Source: Actinomycetales bacterium (GTDB lineage Bacteria; Actinomycetota; Actinomycetes; Nanopelagicales; Nanopelagicaceae). Taken from it: a stretch of DNA of 54,933 bases. Each line of letters starts with the position of its first letter. Position 1 is the stretch's first letter. The notes under the pieces are model-generated. The model saw nothing but the letters and a program-made list of their open reading frames with translations. It ran no database searches and was not told the DNA's origin. A program made the position numbers and the translations under genes. The DNA lies in NCBI GenBank assembly GCA_018969355.1, contig JAGWYO010000005.1, positions 1-54,933 on the forward strand, written 5' to 3'. This document shows positions 1-8,873 of this stretch, in pieces.

Positions 1-1184
1 GAATATCTCTCGAGCATTCCGTGTCCATGTGTTGCAAAGACCACAGTGCGATGAGATTCCACAGCATTTCGCAACTGTTCAATAGCGCGCTCAATATCCC
101 CGCGCATAGGATCTATTGCGTTGTAATCTAAGAACTCTGTGTCTTCGGCTAGATCGCTACCATAAGGTGAGAGTGAAGCTGTGGCCACCTTGTGCTCAGT
201 AATTTCTGCACTGAACTCATCCCACGACATATATGTCCCAGAGCCATCATGAATAGGTGCCACTGCCCCATGTGCGGCATTACTCCAAGAGGCATTGAGG
301 AACTCTTCATTAGTTGCCAGCAAATCGGCAGCTCTAGATTTAATCCGCTCTTGATCAATGAAGATGATCTGAGTATTAGCTGGCATTCGAGAAATAATCG
401 ATTCTGTCTCATCAATGAGCAGTGGAATCAGTGATTCCATGCCTTCAAAACTCATGCCTTCGCTAATCTTTTCTAGAAGCTGCGCTACTGAAGGCAAGGA
501 ATCTTTTAGTTCAATTGCACGGTGCCGAATCTTGTTGGTGATGAGAAGTTCTCGGCAAGGGAAAATCTCAATAGCACCTATAACTGGTGTGAAGGTGCGT
601 TGATCGGCTACCTCAAAGTAGCTCATATCTTCAATTTCATCGCCAAAGAAATCAATACGGATGGGATAGTCATTGAGCGGTAAGAACAAGTCAACGATTC
701 CACCACGCACAGCAAATTCGCCGCGGTGCTCAACTAAATCTGTACGGGTATAAGCAAGTGTTGAAAGGTGTCGCACAAGTTCATCCAGAGATTGATCTTT
801 ACCAATTTCTAACTGGAAAACTACATCTTTACCCAGATTTGAAATAATGCGATGAATGGCACCACGCACTGGTGTGACAACTATTGGAAACAAAGATTGA
901 TTTTTTTCTAACTTATAAAGAGTTTGAATCCTCCGTGCAACAGTGTCACTGCGAGGGCTCAAACGCTCATGTGGCAAAGTTTCCCATGCTGGAAATTCGA
1001 GAACGTTATTATGTAATTCGCGAAGTTCATTGACTAGATCTTCACTACTGCGACTAGAACTTGTAACAACTAGTAGAGGATGATCTGCAGCGCGAGCCGC
1101 GAGTAGAAATGGATAAAGCGGTGAAGGTGCCACACTATGAGATGCATTGTGCTGTGTTGGCAGCGCTGAAATTAAGCCACGCAC
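1..1184 (-). CDS. mfd: Transcription-repair coupling factor Mfd, N-terminal part (runs off left edge)
   Basis: Mfd removes RNA polymerase stalled at DNA lesions and recruits UvrA for nucleotide excision repair. Only about 394 N-terminal residues are present; the frame is open to base 1. Seen: the UvrB-like start (VRGLISALP) and the Mfd-typical motif AWETLPHERLSP followed by RSDTVARR, about 85 residues in. The visible part covers the UvrB-homology module that contacts UvrA and part of the next linker domain; the RNA polymerase-binding and translocase motor domains lie outside. I chose the GTG at 1184 because AGGAAGG lies 7 nt upstream. The gene is divergent from ppc across 110 bp. Family assignment is firm; the C-terminal half cannot be checked. 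Confidence 0.93.
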   Translation of the reverse strand, partial: MRGLISALPTQHNASHSVAPSPLYPFLLAARAADHPLLVVTSSSRSSEDLVNELRELHNNVLEFPAWETLPHERLSPRSDTVARRIQTLYKLEKNQSLFPIVVTPVRGAIHRIISNLGKDVVFQLEIGKDQSLDELVRHLSTLAYTRTDLVEHRGEFAVRGGIVDLFLPLNDYPIRIDFFGDEIEDMSYFEVADQRTFTPVIGAIEIFPCRELLITNKIRHRAIELKDSLPSVAQLLEKISEGMSFEGMESLIPLLIDETESIISRMPANTQIIFIDQERIKSRAADLLATNEEFLNASWSNAAHGAVAPIHDGSGTYMSWDEFSAEITEHKVATASLSPYGSDLAEDTEFLDYNAIDPMRGDIERAIEQLRNAVESHRTVVFATHGHGMLERY

Positions 1185-1211
1185 AGATACACCTTCCTGT
1201 AAACGACCTTA

Positions 1212-1238
1212 GGCCCCGTTCCCAAAAGGGAGGGGGCT
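1212..1238. promoter_or_regulatory. GC-rich hairpin in the mfd/ppc divergent region
   Basis: Arms ggcccc-g-ttccc and ggga-gggggct pair around an AAAA loop, with one bulged G. On the mfd strand it lies about 28 nt upstream of the GTG start, in the probable 5' leader; on the ppc strand it lies about 57 nt upstream of the ATG. No T-run follows on either strand, so it does not look like an intrinsic terminator. Role unknown. Confidence 0.35.
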
Positions 1239-1294
1239 CATGGTTTCATTGTAATTTGTTCGCACCACCTACGGCGACCTGAGAGGATTACCCA

Positions 1295-4015
1295 ATGGAA
1301 TCCAGCGGATTTGGCGGTGCGGTTGCAGCAGATGATGCTGCTTTGCGTAGCGATGTGCGCAGACTGGGAGACCTCCTAGGTCAGACATTAGTTCGACAAG
1401 AAGGTCCAGCACTGTTGGCTCTAGTAGAGAAAGTGCGCAAGGCAGTTCGTGAGGGTGAAGGCGTAGAGCTGCTTGCATCACTTTCTGTTGAAGAATCTGT
1501 GCAATTGGTGCGTGCGTTTAGTACCTATTTCAACTTAGCAAATATTGCAGAACAAGTACACCGTGCTCGTGTATTAGCCGATGCTCGCGCTGACGGGGGA
1601 TCATGGTTAGCACGTGCTGTAGATAAAATTGAAGCAGCGTTACAAGCGCAAATACCAGGACATGAATTAACGGTTGAGGAGATTTCCCAGTGGATTAATG
1701 AAATGTCAGTACGTCCAGTCTTTACAGCTCACCCAACTGAAGCTGCTCGTCGATCAGTGTTGAGTAAAATGGGACAGGTTGCAGATTTGCTAGAGGATGC
1801 TCGTAATCCCTCTCAAGCAGATCGCTTAGCCGAAACTATTGATCTACTGTGGCAAACCGATGAACTTCGCGTTGGTCAGCCTGAGCCTCTTGATGAAGCA
1901 ATGAACGCCCTGTATTACTTAGATGATTTATTCCGCCAGACGGTTCCAGAAGTTCTCAATGATTTTGCTCGTGAAATGAAGCGCATTGGCGTTGTAGTTC
2001 CTGTGACAGCCCGCCCGCTCTCATTTGGTAGTTGGATTGGTGGTGACAGGGACGGTAATCCAAATGTCACCGCACAAGTCACAACAGATGCCATGGTCTT
2101 ACAAGTTGGCCATGCCATTAGGGTCACCATTGATGCAATGAACTCATTGCGACAAATGCTTTCAATCTCAACCCGCATTATTGGTGCCACACCAGAACTG
2201 AGCGCATCCGTTGACTCTGATTTAAAGCACATTCAAGAATTTGAGCCACGTTTCTTGCGCCTTAATGCCCAAGAACCTTATCGATTAAAGGCAACTGCAA
2301 TTGTGCATCGCCTTGCTTTTACTCGCGACCGCCATGCAAAAGGTGCTGCCCATGTTCCACATCGCGATTATGCAGATACAGAAGAGCTGCTCAAAGATTT
2401 GATGTTGATGCGCGATTCACTCTTTGCACATAAAGGTGAACTCATTGCCACAGGCTTACTTGAGCGCACAATCCGCACTGTCGCAGCCTTTGGAATTACC
2501 CATGCAACCATGGATGTTCGCGAGCACTCAGATGCCCATCACCATGTTATAGCTCAGGTGGTTGGTAGTGATTCCTATCGTGATAAATCACATGATGAAA
2601 AGTTCGATGTTCTCACAGGCTTTTTAGCAGCAGATACTAATCTCAATATCAATGGACTAGATGCTAATGGCCAAAAAACTATCGATACTTTCTTTGCAAT
2701 CTCTGATTTGATTGATCGCTTTGGTTCGCAAGCTATTGAAACGTATATCGTCTCAATGACCAAAGGTGCAGATGATTTAATTGCAGCCGTTGTTCTGGCC
2801 CAGCAGGCAGGTTTAGTGAATCTTAAAAATAAGAAAGCGCGAATTGGCTTTGCCCCATTGCTAGAAACAGTGGCAGAACTGCGTGCAGCAGGTGAGATTC
2901 TTGAAAAGCTTTTAAGTAATCCTGCATATCGCTCACTTGTAGCACTTCGCGGTGATGTTCAAGAAGTAATGCTGGGATATTCGGATTCCAATAAGGATGC
3001 TGGTATTGCCACCAGCCAGTGGGAAATCCACCGAGCACAACGCTCTTTGCGTGATATTGCAATCAAACACGGTGTGAAGCTACGTTTATTCCATGGTCGC
3101 GGTGGTTCTGTTGGCCGTGGTGGTGGACCAACATATGAAGCACTCGTTGCTCTTCCATGGGGTTCAGTTGATGGTCAAATCAAAATGACCGAACAAGGTG
3201 AAGTAATTAGCGATAAGTATTCATTGGCATCCCTTGCCCGCGAAAACGTTGAATTAACACTGGCTGCATCACTAGAAGCAACAGTACTCAACCGTGGCCC
3301 ACGACAATCGGTAGAAGATTTAAATAGTTGGAATGAGTGTATGCAGCTAGTTAGTGATAGCTCATTTACTGCCTATCGCACACTAGTTGATCATCCAGAT
3401 CTACCTGCTTATTTCTATGCTTCCACTCCTGTCGAGCAACTTGGCAATCTTTTCTTAGGCTCACGTCCATCGCGCCGCCCAGATGCAAGCAGTGGTCTTG
3501 CTTCACTTCGTGCAATTCCATGGGTATTTGGGTGGACACAATCACGCCAGATTGTTCCTGGCTGGTTTGGAGTGGGCTCTGGGTTGAAAGCAGCACGTGA
3601 GGCTGGAAAAACTGATGTCTTGCACAAGATGCTCGGTGAGTGGCACTTCTTCCATACTTTCATTAGCAACGTCGAGATGACTTTAGCTAAGACTGATTTA
3701 GCTCTTGCTCGTCGATACGTTCAAACACTTGTACCCAAAGAACTCCACCATTTCCTCGATCACATCCAGGCCGAGTTTGATTTAACTGTGGAAGAAATCC
3801 TCAAATTAACAAATAAGAAATCATTACTAGGAGATCAAGAGATTCTAGCCCGCACATTGCAAGTCCGCGATGCGTATCTTTCACCTATTCACTTACTACA
3901 AATAAACTTACTCAAGCGCGTGCGTGATGCTGGCGATTCTGCAGATCCACTACTGCGCAGAGCTCTATTGCTCACCATTAACGGCGTTGCTGCAGGACTA
4001 CGAAATACAGGTTGA
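1295..4015 (+). CDS. ppc: Phosphoenolpyruvate carboxylase
   Basis: Carboxylates phosphoenolpyruvate with bicarbonate to oxaloacetate, replenishing the TCA cycle in the cytoplasm. The 906-residue length is normal for bacterial PEPC. Seen: the TAHPTEA motif at residues 144-150 carrying a catalytic histidine, the second active-site region near residue 600 with the glycine-rich loop HGRGGSVGRGGG, and the C-terminal NTG typical of the family. The ATG start has AGAGGA 7 nt upstream. The stop codon TGA (4013-4015) directly abuts the stop codon of the convergent pth gene, leaving no room for a terminator. A beta-carbonic anhydrase at 53,107 could supply bicarbonate, but it is not linked to this gene. 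Confidence 0.97.
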   Translation: MESSGFGGAVAADDAALRSDVRRLGDLLGQTLVRQEGPALLALVEKVRKAVREGEGVELLASLSVEESVQLVRAFSTYFNLANIAEQVHRARVLADARADGGSWLARAVDKIEAALQAQIPGHELTVEEISQWINEMSVRPVFTAHPTEAARRSVLSKMGQVADLLEDARNPSQADRLAETIDLLWQTDELRVGQPEPLDEAMNALYYLDDLFRQTVPEVLNDFAREMKRIGVVVPVTARPLSFGSWIGGDRDGNPNVTAQVTTDAMVLQVGHAIRVTIDAMNSLRQMLSISTRIIGATPELSASVDSDLKHIQEFEPRFLRLNAQEPYRLKATAIVHRLAFTRDRHAKGAAHVPHRDYADTEELLKDLMLMRDSLFAHKGELIATGLLERTIRTVAAFGITHATMDVREHSDAHHHVIAQVVGSDSYRDKSHDEKFDVLTGFLAADTNLNINGLDANGQKTIDTFFAISDLIDRFGSQAIETYIVSMTKGADDLIAAVVLAQQAGLVNLKNKKARIGFAPLLETVAELRAAGEILEKLLSNPAYRSLVALRGDVQEVMLGYSDSNKDAGIATSQWEIHRAQRSLRDIAIKHGVKLRLFHGRGGSVGRGGGPTYEALVALPWGSVDGQIKMTEQGEVISDKYSLASLARENVELTLAASLEATVLNRGPRQSVEDLNSWNECMQLVSDSSFTAYRTLVDHPDLPAYFYASTPVEQLGNLFLGSRPSRRPDASSGLASLRAIPWVFGWTQSRQIVPGWFGVGSGLKAAREAGKTDVLHKMLGEWHFFHTFISNVEMTLAKTDLALARRYVQTLVPKELHHFLDHIQAEFDLTVEEILKLTNKKSLLGDQEILARTLQVRDAYLSPIHLLQINLLKRVRDAGDSADPLLRRALLLTINGVAAGLRNTG

Positions 4016-4591
4016 TTAAGAGTTATAACGCGTTTGTGTTCGCTCTAAACCTTCGTTAATCAAAGACTCAACAACATCTGCCCCGCGCACGATAAATTCA
4101 CCTAAATCTTTTTGTTCCACTTTTGAAAATGCTTTCAATACAAAATCACCTGGATCTTGTTCACCCATGGGGCGACCAATTCCTAATCTCACGCGGTAAT
4201 ACTCAGCAGTCCCAAAAGCAGAGGTCATTGATTTAAGGCCGTTGTGACCATTATCCCCACCAGCAATTTTTGTACGAATTGCTGCAAAAGGAATATCGAG
4301 TTCATCATGGAGGGCAATAATCTTTTGTGGTTCTACAGAATAAAAGTTGGCTAGGGCTTTAATCGGCCCACCTGTCTCATTCATAAATGTTTGTGACTTA
4401 GCAACAATAACTGGGTGTGCATCAACACCCACGCCTAACTTAAAGGCTGCAATCAATGTGCGGGATTTGTGTGAAGATAATTTCACGTTATTGCGACGAA
4501 CTAATTCATCAATCACCATCTGGCCCACGTTGTGACGGGTGGCAGCGTATTTATCGCCTGGATTGCCCAGGCCCACTACCAACCACGTCAT
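4016..4591 (-). CDS. pth: Peptidyl-tRNA hydrolase
   Basis: Releases tRNA from prematurely dropped peptidyl-tRNAs by cleaving the ester bond. The 191 residues match the usual size. Seen: the N-terminal VVGLGNPGDKY motif, TRHNVG carrying the catalytic histidine near residue 20, the FMNETG segment, and the LHDELD motif with the second catalytic acid. It lies 17 bp downstream of rplY on the same strand; the rplY-pth pairing is widespread in bacteria and fits co-transcription. Its stop codon touches that of ppc on the opposite strand. Confidence 0.97.
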   Translation of the reverse strand: MTWLVVGLGNPGDKYAATRHNVGQMVIDELVRRNNVKLSSHKSRTLIAAFKLGVGVDAHPVIVAKSQTFMNETGGPIKALANFYSVEPQKIIALHDELDIPFAAIRTKIAGGDNGHNGLKSMTSAFGTAEYYRVRLGIGRPMGEQDPGDFVLKAFSKVEQKDLGEFIVRGADVVESLINEGLERTQTRYNS

Positions 4592-4608
4592 AACGGTAAG
4601 CGTAAGGG

Positions 4609-5229
4609 TTAAGCGTCCTTCTTTTCGCCATCTTCTGCAGGTGCTGCGGCATCAGTTGTTGCTGCCACTGGAGCCACTACTTCTTCAACTGCTGTGGACT
4701 TCTCAGACAAGTGAACAACGATTGTCTTTGGATCAGATTCAAGTTCAACGCCTGCTGGCAGCTTCACATCTGATGCATAACGTGACTCACCAGCGGTCAT
4801 TCCATCAATATCAACTTCTAGGAAGCTAGGAATTGCAGTTGCCTCAACGCGAACTTCAATTGAGTTGTGAACATGCTCAAGAATTCCATCGCGGCTGTGC
4901 TCACCAATTGCATGAACAGGAACTGCAACAACAACCTTCTCACCGCGACGAACTAGAACGAGATCGACGTGCTCAAGTATTTGCTTAAGTGGGTGGCGAA
5001 CAATCGCCTTTGGAAGTGTGAGCTCTGTCTTTCCATCAATAGAGATGTCAAGCAATACGTTTGACTGCTTGAGAGCAACGCCTAGTTCGCGTGCTGGAAG
5101 AGTGATGTGTTGTGGCTTTTCACCGTGACCGTAGATGACGGCAGGAACCAAACCATCGCGACGTGCACGACGTGATGCGCCCTTACCAAATTCGGTACGA
5201 ACTACGCCGTTGATGCTGATTTCTGCCAT
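4609..5229 (-). CDS. rplY: 50S ribosomal protein L25 (Ctc/TL5 form)
   Basis: Binds the 5S rRNA arm of the large ribosomal subunit. The first ~95 residues form the L25 RNA-binding domain (motif EFGKGASRRARRDGLVPAVIYG). Residues ~100-185 are the TL5/CTC beta-domain found in long forms. The last ~25 residues are an Ala/Asp/Glu/Lys-rich tail. The start is certain: AGGAGA precedes the ATG at 5229 by 6-7 nt. A 162-bp gap separates it from upstream prs and contains an inverted repeat that could be a leader structure, annotated separately. The organism's general-stress use of Ctc is known for relatives but not visible here. Confidence 0.95.
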   Translation of the reverse strand: MAEISINGVVRTEFGKGASRRARRDGLVPAVIYGHGEKPQHITLPARELGVALKQSNVLLDISIDGKTELTLPKAIVRHPLKQILEHVDLVLVRRGEKVVVAVPVHAIGEHSRDGILEHVHNSIEVRVEATAIPSFLEVDIDGMTAGESRYASDVKLPAGVELESDPKTIVVHLSEKSTAVEEVVAPVAATTDAAAPAEDGEKKDA

Positions 5230-5280
5230 TGTAAATCTCCTCTAAATATTTTGATTTCGTAACTTCGGTCTGTGCACAAA

Positions 5281-5346
5281 GTTCCGATGAGGAGTCAAAC
5301 CCTTAAGCCGTCGATTACGGAAGTAGATTCTTACCCTCGCCGGAAC
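5281..5346 (-). promoter_or_regulatory. Inverted repeat upstream of rplY (possible ribosomal-protein leader)
   Basis: On the rplY strand the sequence opens with GTTCCGgcGAGG and closes 66 nt later with CCTCatCGGAAC: a 6-bp plus 4-bp stem with a 2x2 internal loop enclosing about 42 nt. It ends 51 nt before the rplY start. A second short pairing (AACTT...AAGTT) follows. The same segment could contain a promoter (TTGTTG, 18 nt, TAAGAA), in which case transcription would begin inside the repeat and the full stem could not form. Structure seen; function is inference. Confidence 0.35.
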
Positions 5347-5391
5347 ACTGCCAACAATATCTTCGAGGGGCTATAGGAAGCAAATCCCCGC

Positions 5392-6372
5392 TTAGGAATG
5401 CCCGTCAAAGAGGGAGGTGACTGAGCCATCTTCAAATACCTCGCGGATAGCGCGGGCAAGAAGTGGAGCAATCGATAGGACTGTGAGTCCCTCAAATCTT
5501 TGATCCTCTGAGATGGGCAGAGTATTTGTCACAACAACTTCTGAGGCGCGAGATGATCGAAGACGCTCAACTGCTGGACCTGAGAAGACGGCATGTGTTG
5601 CAGCGATGATCACATCTGCTGCACCTGCATCAAAGAGAGCTTCAACTGCTTTAGTAATTGTGCCTGCAGTGTCGATCATGTCATCGATAACTACGCACGT
5701 CTGTCCCTGCACATCACCGACAACACGCCCAGTTGAAGATTCATTTGGGATGCGTGGATCACGGGTTTTGTGAATAAATGCGATTGGGCAACCACCAAGC
5801 AGATCTGACCAACGCTCTGCAACGCGTACTCGACCAGAGTCTGGAGAGACGATTGTTAAACGTGTGCGATCGACTTTACTACCAACATAGTTAGCCAACA
5901 TTGGAAGTGCAAAGAGATGATCTACAGGACCATCAAAGAAACCTTGAATTTGTGACGTGTGTAAATCAACACACATCAATCGATCCGCACCAGCAGTTTT
6001 GAAAAGATCTGCCATTAGTCTCGCAGTGATTGGTTCGCGTCCTCGGCTCTTTTTATCTTGACGTGCATAACCATAAAAAGGTGCAACAACAGTGATGCGC
6101 TTTGCGGAGGCGCGCTTTAACGCATCGACCATGATGAGTTGTTCCATGATTTGCTTGTTGACTGGTGTAGTGTGGCTTTGAATTACGAAAGCATCGCAGC
6201 CACGAACTGATTCTTCGAAGCGAACAAAGATTTCACCATTTGCAAAGTCATATGCTGAAGTGGGAGTAAGTGGAATACCAAGCTCTGATGCGACTTCATC
6301 AGCTAATTCAGGAAACCCGCGGCCTGCAAAAAGACGTAATCTCTTTTCAGAAGATAAACGGATCTCGCTCAT
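5392..6372 (-). CDS. prs: Ribose-phosphate pyrophosphokinase (PRPP synthetase)
   Basis: Transfers pyrophosphate from ATP to ribose 5-phosphate, giving PRPP for purine, pyrimidine, histidine, tryptophan and NAD synthesis. The 326-residue length is normal for class I enzymes. Seen: the N-terminal FAGRGFPELADEVA segment, the DLHTSQIQGFF region of the ATP/effector site, and the PRPP-binding loop DDMIDTAGTI near residue 227. The ATG lies 3 bp downstream of the glmU stop codon, so both are almost surely one transcript; this glmU-prs order is common in actinobacteria. Confidence 0.97.
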   Translation of the reverse strand: MSEIRLSSEKRLRLFAGRGFPELADEVASELGIPLTPTSAYDFANGEIFVRFEESVRGCDAFVIQSHTTPVNKQIMEQLIMVDALKRASAKRITVVAPFYGYARQDKKSRGREPITARLMADLFKTAGADRLMCVDLHTSQIQGFFDGPVDHLFALPMLANYVGSKVDRTRLTIVSPDSGRVRVAERWSDLLGGCPIAFIHKTRDPRIPNESSTGRVVGDVQGQTCVVIDDMIDTAGTITKAVEALFDAGAADVIIAATHAVFSGPAVERLRSSRASEVVVTNTLPISEDQRFEGLTVLSIAPLLARAIREVFEDGSVTSLFDGHS

Positions 6373-6375
6373 GTA

Positions 6376-7794
6376 TTAGCCCTTCTTCTCTTTAGCTTCA
6401 GCGGCTTGTGCTGATTTGGAACCAGCGCGCTTGCGCATGACCCAACCTAATACATTTCTCTGCTTAGCTCGCCCAACGCCAATCGCGCCTGCAGGAACAT
6501 CTTCAGTAATGACAGATCCGGCGGCCGTATAAGCCCCATCTCCCACAGTCAGTGGTGCAACCAACATTGTGTCGCTACCGATGCGGACATGATCTCCGAT
6601 AGTGGTGTGGTGCTTTTCTACCCCGTCATAGTTAACAAAGATTGTTGCAGCGCCAATATTGCTACCTTCTCCAATGGTGGCATCGCCAACATAGGAAAGA
6701 TGTGGGACTTTTGAGCCAGTTCCAACAGTTGCATTCTTCATTTCAACGAATGCTCCAGCCTTTGTTGCATCACCAAGGACTGTTCCTTGGCGCAAATATG
6801 TAAACGGACCAACAGTTGAGCCTTCACCAATGACGGTGTCGGTTGCAATTGATTCAAGTACAGACGCGCCTTCCTTAACCTGGCAGTTGGTTAGGGTTGT
6901 GCGAGGTCCGATGGATGCACCTTGGGCAATAGTTGTTGTTCCATAAATCGCACTGCCTGGATAAATAGTTACATCGGAAGAGATTGTGGCAGTGGCATCA
7001 ATCCACGTTGTTGTTGGATCAATAATTGTTACACCAGAGCGCATCCACTCTTCATTAATGCGATCACGAAGAAGGGCTGCAGATTCAGCTAGCTGAACTC
7101 GGTCATTCACGCCAAGAATTTCAGTGAAATCATCAATCATGATTGCTGCAACCGATGCGCCTTCACTCTTGAGGATTCCAATCACATCAGTTAAATACAG
7201 CTCGCCTTGGGCATTGGAGTTATTGAGCTTTCCAATGGAGGCCGCCAATGCAGCGCCATCAAATGCATACACACCAGAGTTAATCTCAAAGATAATGCGC
7301 TCTTCATCTGTGGCATCCTTTTCTTCAACAATCTTTAATAGCTCATCGGCATCATCTCGGATAATGCGGCCGTAGCCCGTTGGATCTGGATGCTCAGCAG
7401 TGAGAACTGAGGCTGCAAACTTTCCTGAGTTATGTGCATCGATAAAGGCTGCCAGTGATTCCCCAGTGAGCATAGGTGTGTCACCAGCTAAAACCAATAC
7501 TGTGCCTTTAGGAGTTGTCGCTGCGAGGGCTAACTGCGCAGCATGTCCTGTGCCACCACGGCGTTCTTGAAAGAGCGTTGTTGCTTTTGGCGCAATATGA
7601 GAGATATGTTCTTCAACTAATTCACGGCCAGAGCCGACAACAATGCGAACTTCTTTAGCTTTCAGGTGATCAACTGCATGTAAGACATGTCCCAGAAGCG
7701 AACGTCCTGCAACGCTATGGAGAACTTTGGCTTTTGCCGATTTCATCCGTGTGCCTTCGCCAGCTGCGAGAACGATCACGGTTTCTACGGTCAC
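6376..7794 (-). CDS. glmU: Bifunctional UDP-GlcNAc pyrophosphorylase / GlcN-1-P acetyltransferase
   Basis: Acetylates glucosamine 1-phosphate and then couples it to UTP, making UDP-GlcNAc for peptidoglycan. The 472 residues carry both halves. Residues ~5-230 form the nucleotidyltransferase with LAAGEGTRMKS at 9-19. From ~260 to ~445 there is a left-handed beta-helix of hexapeptide repeats for the acetyltransferase. A short Lys/Ala-rich tail follows. The start is GTG at 7794 with AGGA 7 nt upstream, immediately after the tRNA-Gln gene on the same strand. prs follows after 3 bp. Confidence 0.97.
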   Translation of the reverse strand: MTVETVIVLAAGEGTRMKSAKAKVLHSVAGRSLLGHVLHAVDHLKAKEVRIVVGSGRELVEEHISHIAPKATTLFQERRGGTGHAAQLALAATTPKGTVLVLAGDTPMLTGESLAAFIDAHNSGKFAASVLTAEHPDPTGYGRIIRDDADELLKIVEEKDATDEERIIFEINSGVYAFDGAALAASIGKLNNSNAQGELYLTDVIGILKSEGASVAAIMIDDFTEILGVNDRVQLAESAALLRDRINEEWMRSGVTIIDPTTTWIDATATISSDVTIYPGSAIYGTTTIAQGASIGPRTTLTNCQVKEGASVLESIATDTVIGEGSTVGPFTYLRQGTVLGDATKAGAFVEMKNATVGTGSKVPHLSYVGDATIGEGSNIGAATIFVNYDGVEKHHTTIGDHVRIGSDTMLVAPLTVGDGAYTAAGSVITEDVPAGAIGVGRAKQRNVLGWVMRKRAGSKSAQAAEAKEKKG

Positions 7795-7810
7795 AAGTGA
7801 ATCCTATCGG

Positions 7811-7885
7811 TGGCTCCGCCACCAGGTATCGATCCTGGACCCTGGGCTTCAAAGGCCCATGTGCTAGCCACTACACAATGGCGGA
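7811..7885 (-). tRNA. tRNA-Gln(UUG)
   Basis: A complete cloverleaf reads on the minus strand: acceptor TCCGCCA/TGGCGGA, 3-bp D stem GTG/CAC, anticodon stem TGGGC/GCCCA with loop CTTTGAA giving anticodon UUG, and T stem CCAGG/CCTGG. The discriminator is G and a 3' CCA is encoded (complement of 7811-7813). The T loop reads ATCGATA, so the near-universal T54 is A. The gene lies between ispE and glmU in the same direction, 16 bp from the glmU start, so it may be processed from a shared transcript. Confidence 0.93.
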
Positions 7886-7937
7886 ACACGTATTCTCCCT
7901 CATACATGGGCATGGTTGTGACCACATTGCACCTTCT

Positions 7938-8852
7938 TTATGAGATTACTTTTGCCCCAGCTACAGGTCCATATGCGCGAACAACGCTGCCCACAACACC
8001 GCTAGCGGTCAATGCCACCGCTAAATCAAGGCCTGCTTCCTCATCGGCAACTAGAAAAGCAACGGTTGGCCCTGATCCTGAGACCAACGCGCCAAGGGCT
8101 CCATACTCCTGGCCAACATCTAGAACTAAACGCAACGCAGGACGCAAAGAACATGCAGCAGGTTGTAAATCATTTACCAGGTGGGCACCGACTGATGGTG
8201 CATCAGCAGCAAGTAAGGCCTGCATCAGAGCTTCATTAGTTTGAGGTTCGACAATCTCAAGCCCAGTTCGCAAACGATCACATTCTGCATACACAGCCGG
8301 TGTAGATAATCCATGTGTCGAAAGTGCAAGTACCCAGTGATAGGTGCCACGAGATAGAGCAGAAGTTAATTGATCTCCATGGCCTGTGCCAATTGCAGTT
8401 CCGCCATTTAACATAAAGGGAACATCACTACCTAACTTTGCGGCAATCTCTGCCATTTCCTCACGGCTCATGCCCAGTGAATACAGATAATCAATAGCAA
8501 CAATTGTCGCTGCTGCATCAGCACTACCGCCGGCCATTCCGCCGGCCACAGGAATAGATTTCTTAATTTCAATATGCGCATCAATGTCGATGTCATACTC
8601 TTTAGCCATCATCGCTGCAGCTTGGGCCGCTAAGTTATTAGCATCTGCTGGCACACCATGAGTTTGTTCACCAATAAGTGAGACGCTAATGCCAGATTTA
8701 GGTTGTCCTAAGGAAATCGTTACTTCATCAAAAATGGAAATAGCTTGAAAAACTGAGACCAGATTATGGAAACCATCTTCTTCACGTGGGCCAACTGATA
8801 GCTGCAGGTTGACCTTTGCCGGCACCCGAACCGTCACGTTTTTTATTGGCAT
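7938..8852 (-). CDS. ispE: 4-diphosphocytidyl-2-C-methyl-D-erythritol kinase
   Basis: ATP-dependent kinase of the MEP isoprenoid pathway, phosphorylating CDP-methylerythritol. It is a GHMP-family enzyme of 304 residues. Seen: the N-terminal VRVPAKVNLQLSV segment with the lysine used in substrate binding, the ATP-binding glycine-rich loop PVAGGMAGGSADAAA at 101-115, and the C-terminal GALGALVSGSGPTVAFL motif. It follows rsmA by 21 bp; the rsmA-ispE pairing is conserved in actinobacteria and fits one operon from rsmI down to glmU. Confidence 0.96.
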   Translation of the reverse strand: MPIKNVTVRVPAKVNLQLSVGPREEDGFHNLVSVFQAISIFDEVTISLGQPKSGISVSLIGEQTHGVPADANNLAAQAAAMMAKEYDIDIDAHIEIKKSIPVAGGMAGGSADAAATIVAIDYLYSLGMSREEMAEIAAKLGSDVPFMLNGGTAIGTGHGDQLTSALSRGTYHWVLALSTHGLSTPAVYAECDRLRTGLEIVEPQTNEALMQALLAADAPSVGAHLVNDLQPAACSLRPALRLVLDVGQEYGALGALVSGSGPTVAFLVADEEAGLDLAVALTASGVVGSVVRAYGPVAGAKVIS

Positions 8853-8873
8853 GGTTTGACCTTAATGCGTTGA

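Noticed and set aside
5281-5346. A tRNA gene on the minus strand (GTTCCGG start, GGGTTTGACTCC near the end)
   Set aside because: It is only 66 nt, the T stem does not pair, and no anticodon arm forms.
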